From the NCBI GenBank assembly GCA_963808125.1, contig CAWEEP010000011.1, forward strand, positions 1 through 64,000: a DNA stretch of 64,000 bases. The letters are read 5' to 3'. The position numbers were made by a program, and so were the translations under genes. The DNA comes from CAWEEP01 sp963808125. GTDB lineage: Bacteria; Chloroflexota; Dormibacteria; Aeolococcales; Aeolococcaceae. A model generated the notes under the pieces. The model was not told where the DNA came from and did not search any database. It was given only the letters and a program-made list of their open reading frames with translations. Shown one piece after another: positions 18,670 to 27,200 of this stretch; the stretch's first letter is position 1; every line of letters begins with the position of its first letter.

Positions 18670-19905
18670 TCAGACGGCGGCGCGGTGGAGGCCAACGCGG
18701 CCCACCCGGGACATCCCCGCCGCACCGGCCTGGCGAGCGTGGCGCATGCCACCGTACAGGGCGGCCACCCGGCGGGCACCCGGGGTGGCGCGCACGATCT
18801 GGATCCGTTCGAAGGGGACGGAACGAGTGTCCCATCGCGACTTGGCCTGGTCCAGCCCGATCGAGAAGTTGACGCCGCTGAGGCCGCGGGAGATCGCCGC
18901 TTTCATGGCCTCGACGGTCGCGAAGGTGCTGACGCTGTAGCGCCACAGGTCGGGGTCGAAGCCCGAGTGGTAGAGGTAGAGGACCCCGTTCATCTCCATG
19001 TTGAGACGGATCGCCACACGACGGCCGTCGAGCTCGACGACGCTGAGCCGGAGGCGGCCGGCCTCGGCGATCCGGCGCGCCAGCCGGCGGACGAACTCCC
19101 GCACCGCGGGGTCGGAGAAGTAGTCCGGATGGCTCGGTCCCCACCGCAGGCCTGCCCGGGCGGCATGCAGGGCGAAGAGGTCGTCGAGAACGGGGTCGAG
19201 TCCGTCGACGCCCGTGTGCTCCGAGTAGACGAGGCGCAGGTGGTCGCGAGCGGGCGCGTTGTACGCGCGGCGAATGCTCTCCTTCACATTGCGGCGCAGC
19301 CGGGCGCGGACCTCCTCCCAGCTTCCACCCAGGTCCATGACCAGGACATCACGCTGACCCTCGGGGGCCGCGCCGACCATCAACTCCGCACTGGCGATCG
19401 CCTCATGCCACCAGCCCACGCCGGCTCCCCAGGCGCCAACCTCGATCCAGCTCCACCTGCCGCCACTCCACAGCTGCTCCACCACGAGGGTGAGTGCGGC
19501 AACGGCGCGGTCGGGAGCGACCAGGGCCTCCGCCAGCTCGAACATCTGTCGGTAACGGCGGCGTCGCGGACCCATCAGCTCCAGTGACGGGGCTCGCAGA
19601 CCTGGCGCGGGCAGCCCCTCATACTCGTGGAAGGGGGCGATCGCCACAGGCCCAGCAGGTGTTTCGACCACCATGGTCACCAGGCGCTCGTCCCAGAAGC
19701 TGCGGGCCCACTCGGACACCCACTCCCAGCTGAGGAACGGATTGGTCGTCCCGGTGCGCTGGAGCAGACGGCGCCAGGCCGGCTCGAGGCTGAGGAAGGC
19801 CTCCACCCCGCGGTGGCGAGTTGCCGTCAGAGGGCCGGGATCAGCGATCGCCGCTGCCGGGCGCGCCCGCGGAGGACGCGACGGGTCGGAGACGTTGCGC
19901 ACCAC
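18670..19905 (-). CDS. GNAT-family (CelD/Acetyltransf_6-like) acyltransferase
   Basis: A 411-residue protein of the CelD/BcsL-like GNAT type often found in exopolysaccharide loci. The N-terminal half has PFLSWEWVSEWARSFW, a hallmark of the family, and the C-terminal half has RRNVKESIRRAY, RLSVVELDGRRVAIRLNMEM and YLYHSGFDPDLWRYSV, the acyl-CoA-binding region. It starts at GTG 19905 (preceded by the stop of the GT4 gene three bases earlier). Probable role: N- or O-acylation of a nucleotide sugar or glycan. The start codon and operon context are clear; the substrate is not. Confidence 0.8.
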   Translation of the reverse strand: MVRNVSDPSRPPRARPAAAIADPGPLTATRHRGVEAFLSLEPAWRRLLQRTGTTNPFLSWEWVSEWARSFWDERLVTMVVETPAGPVAIAPFHEYEGLPAPGLRAPSLELMGPRRRRYRQMFELAEALVAPDRAVAALTLVVEQLWSGGRWSWIEVGAWGAGVGWWHEAIASAELMVGAAPEGQRDVLVMDLGGSWEEVRARLRRNVKESIRRAYNAPARDHLRLVYSEHTGVDGLDPVLDDLFALHAARAGLRWGPSHPDYFSDPAVREFVRRLARRIAEAGRLRLSVVELDGRRVAIRLNMEMNGVLYLYHSGFDPDLWRYSVSTFATVEAMKAAISRGLSGVNFSIGLDQAKSRWDTRSVPFERIQIVRATPGARRVAALYGGMRHARQAGAAGMSRVGRVGLHRAAV

Positions 19906-19908
19906 CCC

Positions 19909-21162
19909 CTAGGCCACCGCGGGTTGCGCCAGGGAGGCCGCCCAGATTCCCATGAGACGCCCACCGACGGCCGGCAGCCCGAACCGCCTCTCGGCGGTGG
20001 CGGCGACGTCGCGCCGGCCCGGCGGATCCGCGAGGAGCTCCTCGATCGCGCCGGCGAAGGCGGGGGCGTCCATGCCGGGGGCGCAGCGCCCCAACCCTCC
20101 CGCCAGCATCTCCTCAAAGGGGTACACGGGCAGGCTGACCACGGGGGTCCCCTGCAGCGCAGCCTCCACGCCGACATAGCCCCACTCCTCAAAAAGGCTG
20201 GGGAGGAGAAGCGCATCGGCGGCCCGCATCAAGGCGTGGACGTCGGCGGGAGGACGCGGCCCCAGCCGCCGGACGGCGACGCTGGGCGGAAGGCCTGCCA
20301 GCGCCTCGGCGAGATGCTCGGCGTTGCCGCCGACGAGATCGAGGGCGATCGACCTCCCCCCGCGGGCGACCAGGCCAACCGCCTCAATGGCGAGCCGGAC
20401 GTTCTTGCGTGGGTGGTCAAGGTCGCCGCTGCAGACGAGGAGTCGGGACGGATGCCGGCCAGTGCCGTTCCCGTCGCCGGCCACTTCCGCCGCCGCATGC
20501 GCCCCACCCTCCAGGACACGGCAAGGGGGCGGGCAGTGGACGGCGGGGACACCCGTTCTCCGCAGTTCGTCGGTGAGGAGCCGGGTGGGGGCGACGACGG
20601 TGTCGGCGGCGCGGTAGCCGCGGACGTCGTTGCGGTAGTGCAACACCCCCTTGAGGGCCAGCCCCGCGCTGCGCGGGAAGTGCCGTCCGGTGTGTTTCCA
20701 GGTGGCGACCGCCCTCCCCACCGGCGCGTGGGGGTGGAACCAGGCCGCGACGATCACGCGGTCCGCCAGCGGCCGCATCGCCTGGGCCAGCGCCGGGTGG
20801 TTGGCGTGGGCGGCGTCGAAGCGTCCCAGCCGGGGAAGCCCGGAGTGCACCGCTGCGCTAAGTCGCCTCGCCGCGTACCGCGGCGACAGCCGTTCCCTCC
20901 GTCGCTGCCAGGGGGTCGGCGGCGCCAGGCCAAGGTTGACGACGCGGACGCCGAGGCCGGCGAGCCTCGCCTCCAGCGTCCGCGCGAGCGACTCGTGGGT
21001 GGCGAGGAGGGTCACGGCCGCGCCGGCGGCGGCGGCGGCGGCGGCCACGTGCTCGGCGTAGGTGTTCACCCCGCTGATGCCGCCGTCGTGCAGCCCGACC
21101 ACGACCGTCAGCGGCGGCCCCTCTGAGACCCCCGTGCCCGCCTCGCGCCCCCGCGCCTGCAC
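19909..21162 (-). CDS. GT4-family glycosyltransferase
   Basis: GT-B fold retaining transferase of about 417 residues. The N-terminus TVVVGLHDGGISGVNTYAEHV is the acceptor-side Gly-rich loop. The C-terminal donor domain includes LLVCSGDLDHPRKNVRLAIEAV and the E-x7-E motif in LPSLFEEWGYVGVEAALQG. The open frame extends to 21546 but the upstream part is not protein-like; the GTG at 21162 is the best start. The first gene of the operon with the GNAT protein and flippase, divergent from another GT4 at 21371. Confidence 0.82.
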   Translation of the reverse strand: MQARGREAGTGVSEGPPLTVVVGLHDGGISGVNTYAEHVAAAAAAAGAAVTLLATHESLARTLEARLAGLGVRVVNLGLAPPTPWQRRRERLSPRYAARRLSAAVHSGLPRLGRFDAAHANHPALAQAMRPLADRVIVAAWFHPHAPVGRAVATWKHTGRHFPRSAGLALKGVLHYRNDVRGYRAADTVVAPTRLLTDELRRTGVPAVHCPPPCRVLEGGAHAAAEVAGDGNGTGRHPSRLLVCSGDLDHPRKNVRLAIEAVGLVARGGRSIALDLVGGNAEHLAEALAGLPPSVAVRRLGPRPPADVHALMRAADALLLPSLFEEWGYVGVEAALQGTPVVSLPVYPFEEMLAGGLGRCAPGMDAPAFAGAIEELLADPPGRRDVAATAERRFGLPAVGGRLMGIWAASLAQPAVA

Positions 21163-21324
21163 TCCAGTCACTGAATTGATGCGATCCCATGCGATGGCCG
21201 GTCCCCGCAGGACGGGGACGACGTCTATGGCGTGAGTATGGCGACGGAGACGCCGCCCGACCACCGAGACATCTGTCCCACACCCGGGACGCTGGGTCCC
21301 ATGGCGGCTTCCATCGGTGCCTCC

Positions 21325-21363
21325 TACGATCGCGAGGTGAACGATCGGAATTCGCGCCGGTGA
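21325..21363 (+). promoter_or_regulatory. -10 box followed by a 9-codon upstream ORF
   Basis: TACGAT (21325-21330), six bases and a GTG at 21337 repeat the leaderless spacing seen elsewhere. The GTG opens an ORF of eight sense codons (VNDRNSRR) ending in TGA at 21361-21363, eight bases before the GT4 ATG at 21371 and in another frame. Either it is a short coupled leader peptide or the GT4 truly starts here and a 1-base indel hides it. Confidence 0.4.
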
Positions 21364-21370
21364 TGCCGGC

Positions 21371-22639
21371 ATGGTCCTGACCCAGCGGGGGGCGGTCTCT
21401 CCCCGCGGTGGCACGAGGCAGGCCAAGGGCCGGCGCGTTCTCATCGTCTGCCCGGAGGCGCCGTCACCACCGACGTGGGGCTTCGCCCTGCGCGTCCACC
21501 ACCTCGCCCTGCAGCTGGCCAAGCACAACAGCGTAAGCATGCTCACCTACGGCACCCCCGACGACGGACGTGACTGGGATGGGCTGCAGCGGATGCTCGA
21601 CCAGGTCCACCGCGTTCCCCCGCCCGCGGCGCGGCACGCCCGGCGCCGGCAGCAGCTCGCCTCGCTCGGTGGTCGCACCTCCTTTCACCTCGGCGCCCTG
21701 CGCTCGGAGGCGATGCAGCGGGAGCTCGACACCTTGATCGCCAACGGCGGCTTCGACATCGTCCAGGTGGAGTCGAGCCAGTTGATGTGCCTCGAGTTCC
21801 ACGGCACGACGCCGGTCGTGCTCGACGAGCACAACATCGAGTACCAGCTCCTCGGGCGGGTGGCCGGCATCGAGAGCTCTGCGGTCCGGCGGCTGTTCGG
21901 CCGGGTCGAGGCGGCGAAGGTGGAACGGGAAGAGCGCCGCGCGTGGTCGGTGGCCGACGGGTGCGTGGCCACCTCGGCGGTGGATGAGGCGGTGATCCGT
22001 GCGGCCCGGCCCGAGATGCCGACCGCGGTGGTGCCCAACGCGGTCGACACCGACTACTTTCACCCCAGGGCGACCTCGGCGGATCCGGAGGGCATGGTCT
22101 TCGTCGCCAGCCTCAGCTACCGTCCCAACACCGACGCCGTGGTGTGGTTCACAGACCAGGTTCTGCCTCGCGTCCGCCGGGCGCGCCCCGGCGCGGTGCT
22201 GACCGTGGTGGGGAAGGGCACGCCGGCCTGGCTTCGGCGGCTGGAGGGCCCCGGCGTGGTGGTCACCGGCGCGGTCGACGACGTGCGGCCCCACCTCGAG
22301 CGGGCCAGTGTGGTGGTCGCCCCCCTGCGCGTGGGAAGCGGAACCCGCCTCAAGGTCCTCGAGGGCCTCTCCACGGCCAAGCCCGTCGTCTCCACGACGC
22401 TGGGTGCCGAGGGGCTCGACGTCACCGACGGCGAGCATCTGCTGCTGGCGGACGATCCCGCCGAGATGGCCGATGCGATCCTCCGCGTCATTGCGGACGA
22501 GGCGCTCGCCGCCCGCCTCGGAGCAGCCGGCCGTGCCCTGGTGCTGGAGAGGTACGGCTGGGCCGGCGCGGCCGCCCGCCTCGAGGCCTTCCACGCCCAG
22601 GTCGCCGGGATTCAGGTGGGAGGGGCGGCGTGGCGATGA
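21371..22639 (+). CDS. GT4-family glycosyltransferase
   Basis: A 422-residue GT-B enzyme. The N-terminal domain has RRVLIVCPEAPSPPTWGFAL and a run of conserved positions ending at VVLDEHNIEYQLLGR. The donor-binding domain has VFVASLSYRPNTDAVVWF and LRVGSGTRLKVLEGLSTAKPVVS, the GT4 pattern in which G-S-G-T-R-L-K and the downstream Glu contact the nucleotide sugar. It heads the operon GT4-methyltransferase-methyltransferase-PKD protein and is coupled to the next gene by ATGA (22636-22639). Confidence 0.86.
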   Translation: MVLTQRGAVSPRGGTRQAKGRRVLIVCPEAPSPPTWGFALRVHHLALQLAKHNSVSMLTYGTPDDGRDWDGLQRMLDQVHRVPPPAARHARRRQQLASLGGRTSFHLGALRSEAMQRELDTLIANGGFDIVQVESSQLMCLEFHGTTPVVLDEHNIEYQLLGRVAGIESSAVRRLFGRVEAAKVEREERRAWSVADGCVATSAVDEAVIRAARPEMPTAVVPNAVDTDYFHPRATSADPEGMVFVASLSYRPNTDAVVWFTDQVLPRVRRARPGAVLTVVGKGTPAWLRRLEGPGVVVTGAVDDVRPHLERASVVVAPLRVGSGTRLKVLEGLSTAKPVVSTTLGAEGLDVTDGEHLLLADDPAEMADAILRVIADEALAARLGAAGRALVLERYGWAGAAARLEAFHAQVAGIQVGGAAWR

Positions 22640-23523
22640 GTTCCTTCGCGGGGGTCCCAGGCGAGGCGAACGCCCTCCGAGCCCAGGACGGGAACGCAGC
22701 CATCTTCGACGAGGCCAGCGGCTACTACCGCCGGCTGCGCTGGGAGAAGAACCGCATCGCCCTCCAGGAGAAGGACCAGACACGCCGGGTCCTGGAGGAG
22801 GAGCTGGGGAGCGGGAACGTCGGAACCGCCCTGGAGATCGGTTGCGGTCCTGGGACCTGGACCCCTCTCCTGGCGGAACGCGCCGGCCGGGTGGTCGCTC
22901 TCGACCTCTCGCCGGGGATGCTGGAGCAAGCCCGCCGTGCCGTCCCCGACGAGCGCGTTCGCTTCGTGCAGGGCGACGCCGCCGAGTTCGACGCCGACGG
23001 CGGCTTCGACCTGGTGATGAGCGTCAGAGTTCTCGAGTACGTCCCCGAGTGGAACGAGATCGTCGGGCGGCTGGGCCGGCTGGTCGCCCCCGGGGGGCGG
23101 GCCGTGATCATCACCAAGACCCCCATCTCCGTCTGGCGCGGTACCGGCCGTTCGCGCTGGTTCGGACCGCGGACCCTGCTGCGCCGGCTGGCGCGCAAGG
23201 AGGTCGATCCCGGTTTCTGGCAGCGCTACATCCCCGTTCGCGAGCTGTCGCGCGCCTTCGCCGCCGCCGGGATGGTCGACGTCCGGGTGCGCCCCGTCAT
23301 CCTGGGCCTTCCTGTTTACGCTCGCGGCACCAAGCAGTACCCGATCATCCCCGGGTTCGCCGAGAAGCCGGTTCTCGCCGCCACACAGGCGGTGTGGCGG
23401 TGGGTGTCGCGGCGCGGTCGCCGCGCCCGGGTGGCCTCGCTCCCCTTCTCCGAGTCGTACGCGGTGTCGGGCCGCCGGCCCACGGCGGGGGAGCCCGCGC
23501 CGTCCGTGGCGGCAGCGCCGTGA
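22636..23523 (+). CDS. SAM-dependent methyltransferase
   Basis: Class I methyltransferase, 295 residues. Motif I is ALEIGCGPGTWTPLLAER (residues about 62-80), followed by VVALDLSPGMLEQARR and the post-motif FDLVMSVRVLEYVPEW. The C-terminal half has a membrane-like or substrate-binding segment with RRLARKEVDPGFWQRYIPV. Such genes in glycan clusters methylate sugars or the lipid carrier. The start overlaps the previous stop (ATGA) and its stop overlaps the next start (GTGA). Confidence 0.85.
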   Translation: MSSFAGVPGEANALRAQDGNAAIFDEASGYYRRLRWEKNRIALQEKDQTRRVLEEELGSGNVGTALEIGCGPGTWTPLLAERAGRVVALDLSPGMLEQARRAVPDERVRFVQGDAAEFDADGGFDLVMSVRVLEYVPEWNEIVGRLGRLVAPGGRAVIITKTPISVWRGTGRSRWFGPRTLLRRLARKEVDPGFWQRYIPVRELSRAFAAAGMVDVRVRPVILGLPVYARGTKQYPIIPGFAEKPVLAATQAVWRWVSRRGRRARVASLPFSESYAVSGRRPTAGEPAPSVAAAP

Positions 23524-24281
23524 GCGCGGTCATGGAGCGCCCAGAGTCGTTCAGTCCCGCCGTCTACACGGACGGCCGCTACCCCGACCTCTTCCGTCCT
23601 GAGGACAGGAGGAACTCGCTCCGCCGCCTCTACGCCGTCAAGCGCCGCGACATCCTGGAGATCGCCGGGCGACAGCCTGGCAGGGTGCTCGACTTGGGCG
23701 GGGGACCCGGGCGGATCGCGGTGCCGCTGGCGCGGGACCACGCCGTCACCCTGGCGGACATCTCCCAGGAGATGCTCGAGCGTGCCCGGGCGGCGGCCGC
23801 AGCGTCGGGCGTCGCGCCCGATGCCCTGTCGCTGGTGCAGCTCGACGCCCGCGCCCCGCTTCCCTTCGCCTCTGGCAGTTTCGAGATCGCCGTCGCCGCT
23901 GATCTCCTCGTGCACCTGCCCGATCCCACCGCCGCGCTCCGGGAGCTCCGCCGCGTTCTCGCCCCGGGCGGGCGGGCGATCATCGACACCACCAACCGGC
24001 ACCCGCAGTGGATGCTCCGTTACCCAGGCTATGCCGGGAGACGGCCAGGTCGGTGGTTGCGGACGTGGCGCGCCGGTGGGGTGCTGCCCGGATGGACCGG
24101 CATCGTCACCCACCACAGTCGCGGCGAGTTTCGCCGCATGATCGCCGACGCGGGCCTGCTCATCGTCGAGGAGCGCGCCTACGGTCCCCGTCCGGTTCCC
24201 ACATGGATGCTCGCGGTCTGTGAGAGGCCGCTGGCGGACGGGGCGCCACCAGTCCCCGTCACAGCGGCGGAGCGGACGTGA
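23520..24281 (+). CDS. SAM-dependent methyltransferase
   Basis: Second class I methyltransferase of this operon, 253 residues. Motif I is RVLDLGGGPGRIAVPLARDH, then VTLADISQEMLERAR, FEIAVAADLLVHLPDP and LAPGGRAIIDTTN. It has HHSRGEFRRMIADAGLLIVE near the end, as in UbiE-like enzymes. It starts with GTG at 23520 overlapping the preceding stop and ends in a GTGA overlap with the giant PKD protein. The target is unknown; glycan O-methylation is likely from context. Confidence 0.85.
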   Translation: MSAVMERPESFSPAVYTDGRYPDLFRPEDRRNSLRRLYAVKRRDILEIAGRQPGRVLDLGGGPGRIAVPLARDHAVTLADISQEMLERARAAAAASGVAPDALSLVQLDARAPLPFASGSFEIAVAADLLVHLPDPTAALRELRRVLAPGGRAIIDTTNRHPQWMLRYPGYAGRRPGRWLRTWRAGGVLPGWTGIVTHHSRGEFRRMIADAGLLIVEERAYGPRPVPTWMLAVCERPLADGAPPVPVTAAERT

Positions 24282-27200
24282 TCCGGCATCCCGGACGTCT
24301 GACCTGTCTGGCAGCGGGCGCCGCCGTCGTCGTATCGGTCTTCCAGGCGGCGGGAGCCGGAGCGACCTCTCCGCCCACACCGGCCTTCGTCCAGGGGGCG
24401 TCCACCATCGGCTCGAGCCTGACCCTGCCCAAGGCGGTGACGGCGGGCGACCTGCTGGTCGCCGGCATCACCACCAACGACGCCGGGACCGACCCCGTCA
24501 CCGGTGTCTCCGATGGCGCCAACGGCAGCTGGACCAGGGCGACCTCCCTGGCCTACGGCAACGGCCACGTCGATCTCTACTACCTGCAGAACTCCAAGGC
24601 GGGGAGCCTCACCGTCGCCCTGGCGGGAAGCGGCGGCGGCGCCCTGACCGTCGCCGAGTACTCCGGCATCGCCACCAGCGCCGCCCTTGATCAGGTGAGC
24701 AGCGCCACCGGCAGCGGCAGCGCCCTCAAGGCCGGGCCCACCGCCACCATCGGCGGCTCCGGTGAGCTGGTGGTCGGCCTGGGCGGTCAGAGCAACGTCG
24801 GCAGCGGCCTGACGGCCGGCAGCGGCTTCACCCTGCGCGAATCCGCCGTCTCCAACTGGTGGGCGGTGAACGGCTTGGAGGACTCCCTCTCCACCTCCAG
24901 CTCCGGCCAGTCGATGACCATGACCTCCGGCTCCGCCCAGTACTTCGGCGCCGTCGTCGCCGTCTTCAAGGCGGGCGGGACGGCCACCGGCCCCGCCGCG
25001 GCGCTGAACCTCAGCCCCACCGCGACGCCGGTGAATCACCCGGTGACGGCCAGCGCGGCGGCCTCGACTGCCGGCGCGAACCCCATCTCCAGCTACACGT
25101 TCAGCTTCGGGGACGGCACCACCGCCGGACCCCAGAGCTCGGCCACCGCGACTCACAACTACACAGCGGGCGGCCTCTACACCGTCAGCGTCACCGTCAC
25201 GGACAGCGTCGGCGCCACCTCCATCGCCACGGCCCAGGAGTCGGTGGGCCAGCCGACGGCCGCGCTGACGGTGACACCGTCGTCGGGGAGCGCGCCGCTC
25301 CCGGTGACGGCGAACGCGTCGGGCTCAACCGATCCGATCGCCATCACGGGCTACACCTTCAGCTTCGGCGACGGCACCACCGTCGGACCCCAGACCGCGG
25401 CCACCGCCACCCACACCTACTCGGCGGCCGCCACCTTCACGGTGAGCGTCACGGTCACCGACGCCTCCGGGGCGTCGTCGTCCGCCTCCACCACGGTCAG
25501 CGTCCAGAACGGTCCGACGGCGGCGTTGATACTGACCCCTGCATCGGGGTCGGCCCCTGTGCCGGTGACGGCCAGCGCCGCCGGATCGAAGGCGGGCGGC
25601 AACCCGATCTCCACCTACACCTTCAGCTTCGGTGACGGCACCACGGTCGGCCCCCAGAGTTCGGCGACCGCCACCCACACCTACTCCGCGGCGGGCGCCT
25701 ACACCGTCACCGTCACCGTCACCGACAGCGCCGGAGCCTCGTCGAACGCCACCGCCCAGGAGACGGTCTCCATGCCGGCGGGGAGCGGGCCGATCGACGT
25801 CCAGGGGGCGTCCACCATCGGCTCGAGCCTGACCCTGCCCAAGGCGGTGACGGCGGGCGACCTGCTGGTCGCCGGCATCACCACCAGCGACTTCGGGGAC
25901 CGACCCCGTCACCGGCGTCTCCGATGGCGCCAACGGCAGCTGGACCAGGGCGACCTCCCTGGCCTACGGCAACGGCCACGTCGATCTCTACTACCTGCAG
26001 AACTCCAAGGCGGGGAGCCTCACCGTCGCCCTGGCGGGAAGCGGCGGCGGCGCCCTGACCGTCGCCGAGTACTCCGGCATCGCCACCAGCGCCGCCCTTG
26101 ATCAGGTGAGCAGCGCCACCGGCAGCGGCAGCGCCCTCAAGGCCGGGCCCACCGCCACCATCGGCGGCTCCGGTGAGCTGGTGGTCGGCCTGGGCGGTCA
26201 GAGCAACGTCGGCAGCGGCCTGACGGCCGGCAGCGGCTTCACCCTGCGCGAATCCGCCGTCTCCAACTGGTGGGCGGTGAACGGCTTGGAGGACTCCCTC
26301 TCCACCTCCAGCTCCGGCCAGTCGATGACCATGACCTCCGGCTCCGCCCAGTACTTCGGCGCCGTCGTCGCCGTCTTCAAGGCGGGAACCGTGAATGCCG
26401 GGCCGTCGGCGGCCCTGGCGCTGACCCCGGCGGCGACCCCGGTGTCGCAGCTGGTCACCGCCAGCGCCGCGGGATCGACGGCCGGTTCCCATCCCATCTC
26501 CAGCTACACGTTCACCTTCGGGGACGGCACCACCGTCGGGCCCCAGAGCTCGGCGACCGCGACTCACAACTACACAGCGGGCGGCCTCTACACCGTCAGT
26601 GTCACCGTCACCGACAGCGTCGGCGCCATCTCCGTGGCCACGGCCCAGGAGACCGTGGGGCAGCCCTCGGCCGCTCTCAAGGTGACCCCTTCCTCCGGGA
26701 CACCGCCGCTCCCGGTGACCGCGAACGCGTCGGGCTCCACCGATCCGATCGCCATCACGGGCTACACCTTCAGCTTCGGCGACGGCACCACCGTCGGGCC
26801 CCAGACCGCGGCCACCGCTACCCACACCTACTCGGCCGTGGGTACCTTCACGGTGAGCGTCACCGTCACCGACGCGTCCGGGGCGTCGTCAGTCGCCACC
26901 ACCTCGGTCAGCGTCCAGAACGGGCCGACGGCCGCGTTGGCGCTGACCCCGGCGTCGGGCAAGGCACCCCTGCCGGTGACGGCCAGCGCCGCGGGCTCGA
27001 AGGCGGGCGGCAACCTGATCTCCACCTACACCTTCAGCTTCGGTGACGGCACGACGGTCGGCCCCCAGAGTTCGTCCAGTGCCGCCCACACGTACACGAC
27101 GGGCGGCGTCTACACGGTCACAGTCACCGTCACCGACAGCGGCGGCCTGTTCTCCTCCGCCACGGCGCAGGAGACGGTGGGGCAGCCCACCGCCAGCCTC

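Noticed and set aside
21162..21546. N-terminal extension of the GT4 gene at 19909
   Set aside because: The added residues are not protein-like, would overlap the divergent GT4 and its promoter, and the GT4 fold starts at the later GTG.
24179..25156. Long minus-strand Gly/Arg-rich frames opposite the PKD protein, repeated at 25878-26825
   Set aside because: They mirror the codon bias and the duplication of the real gene and show no protein-like pattern.
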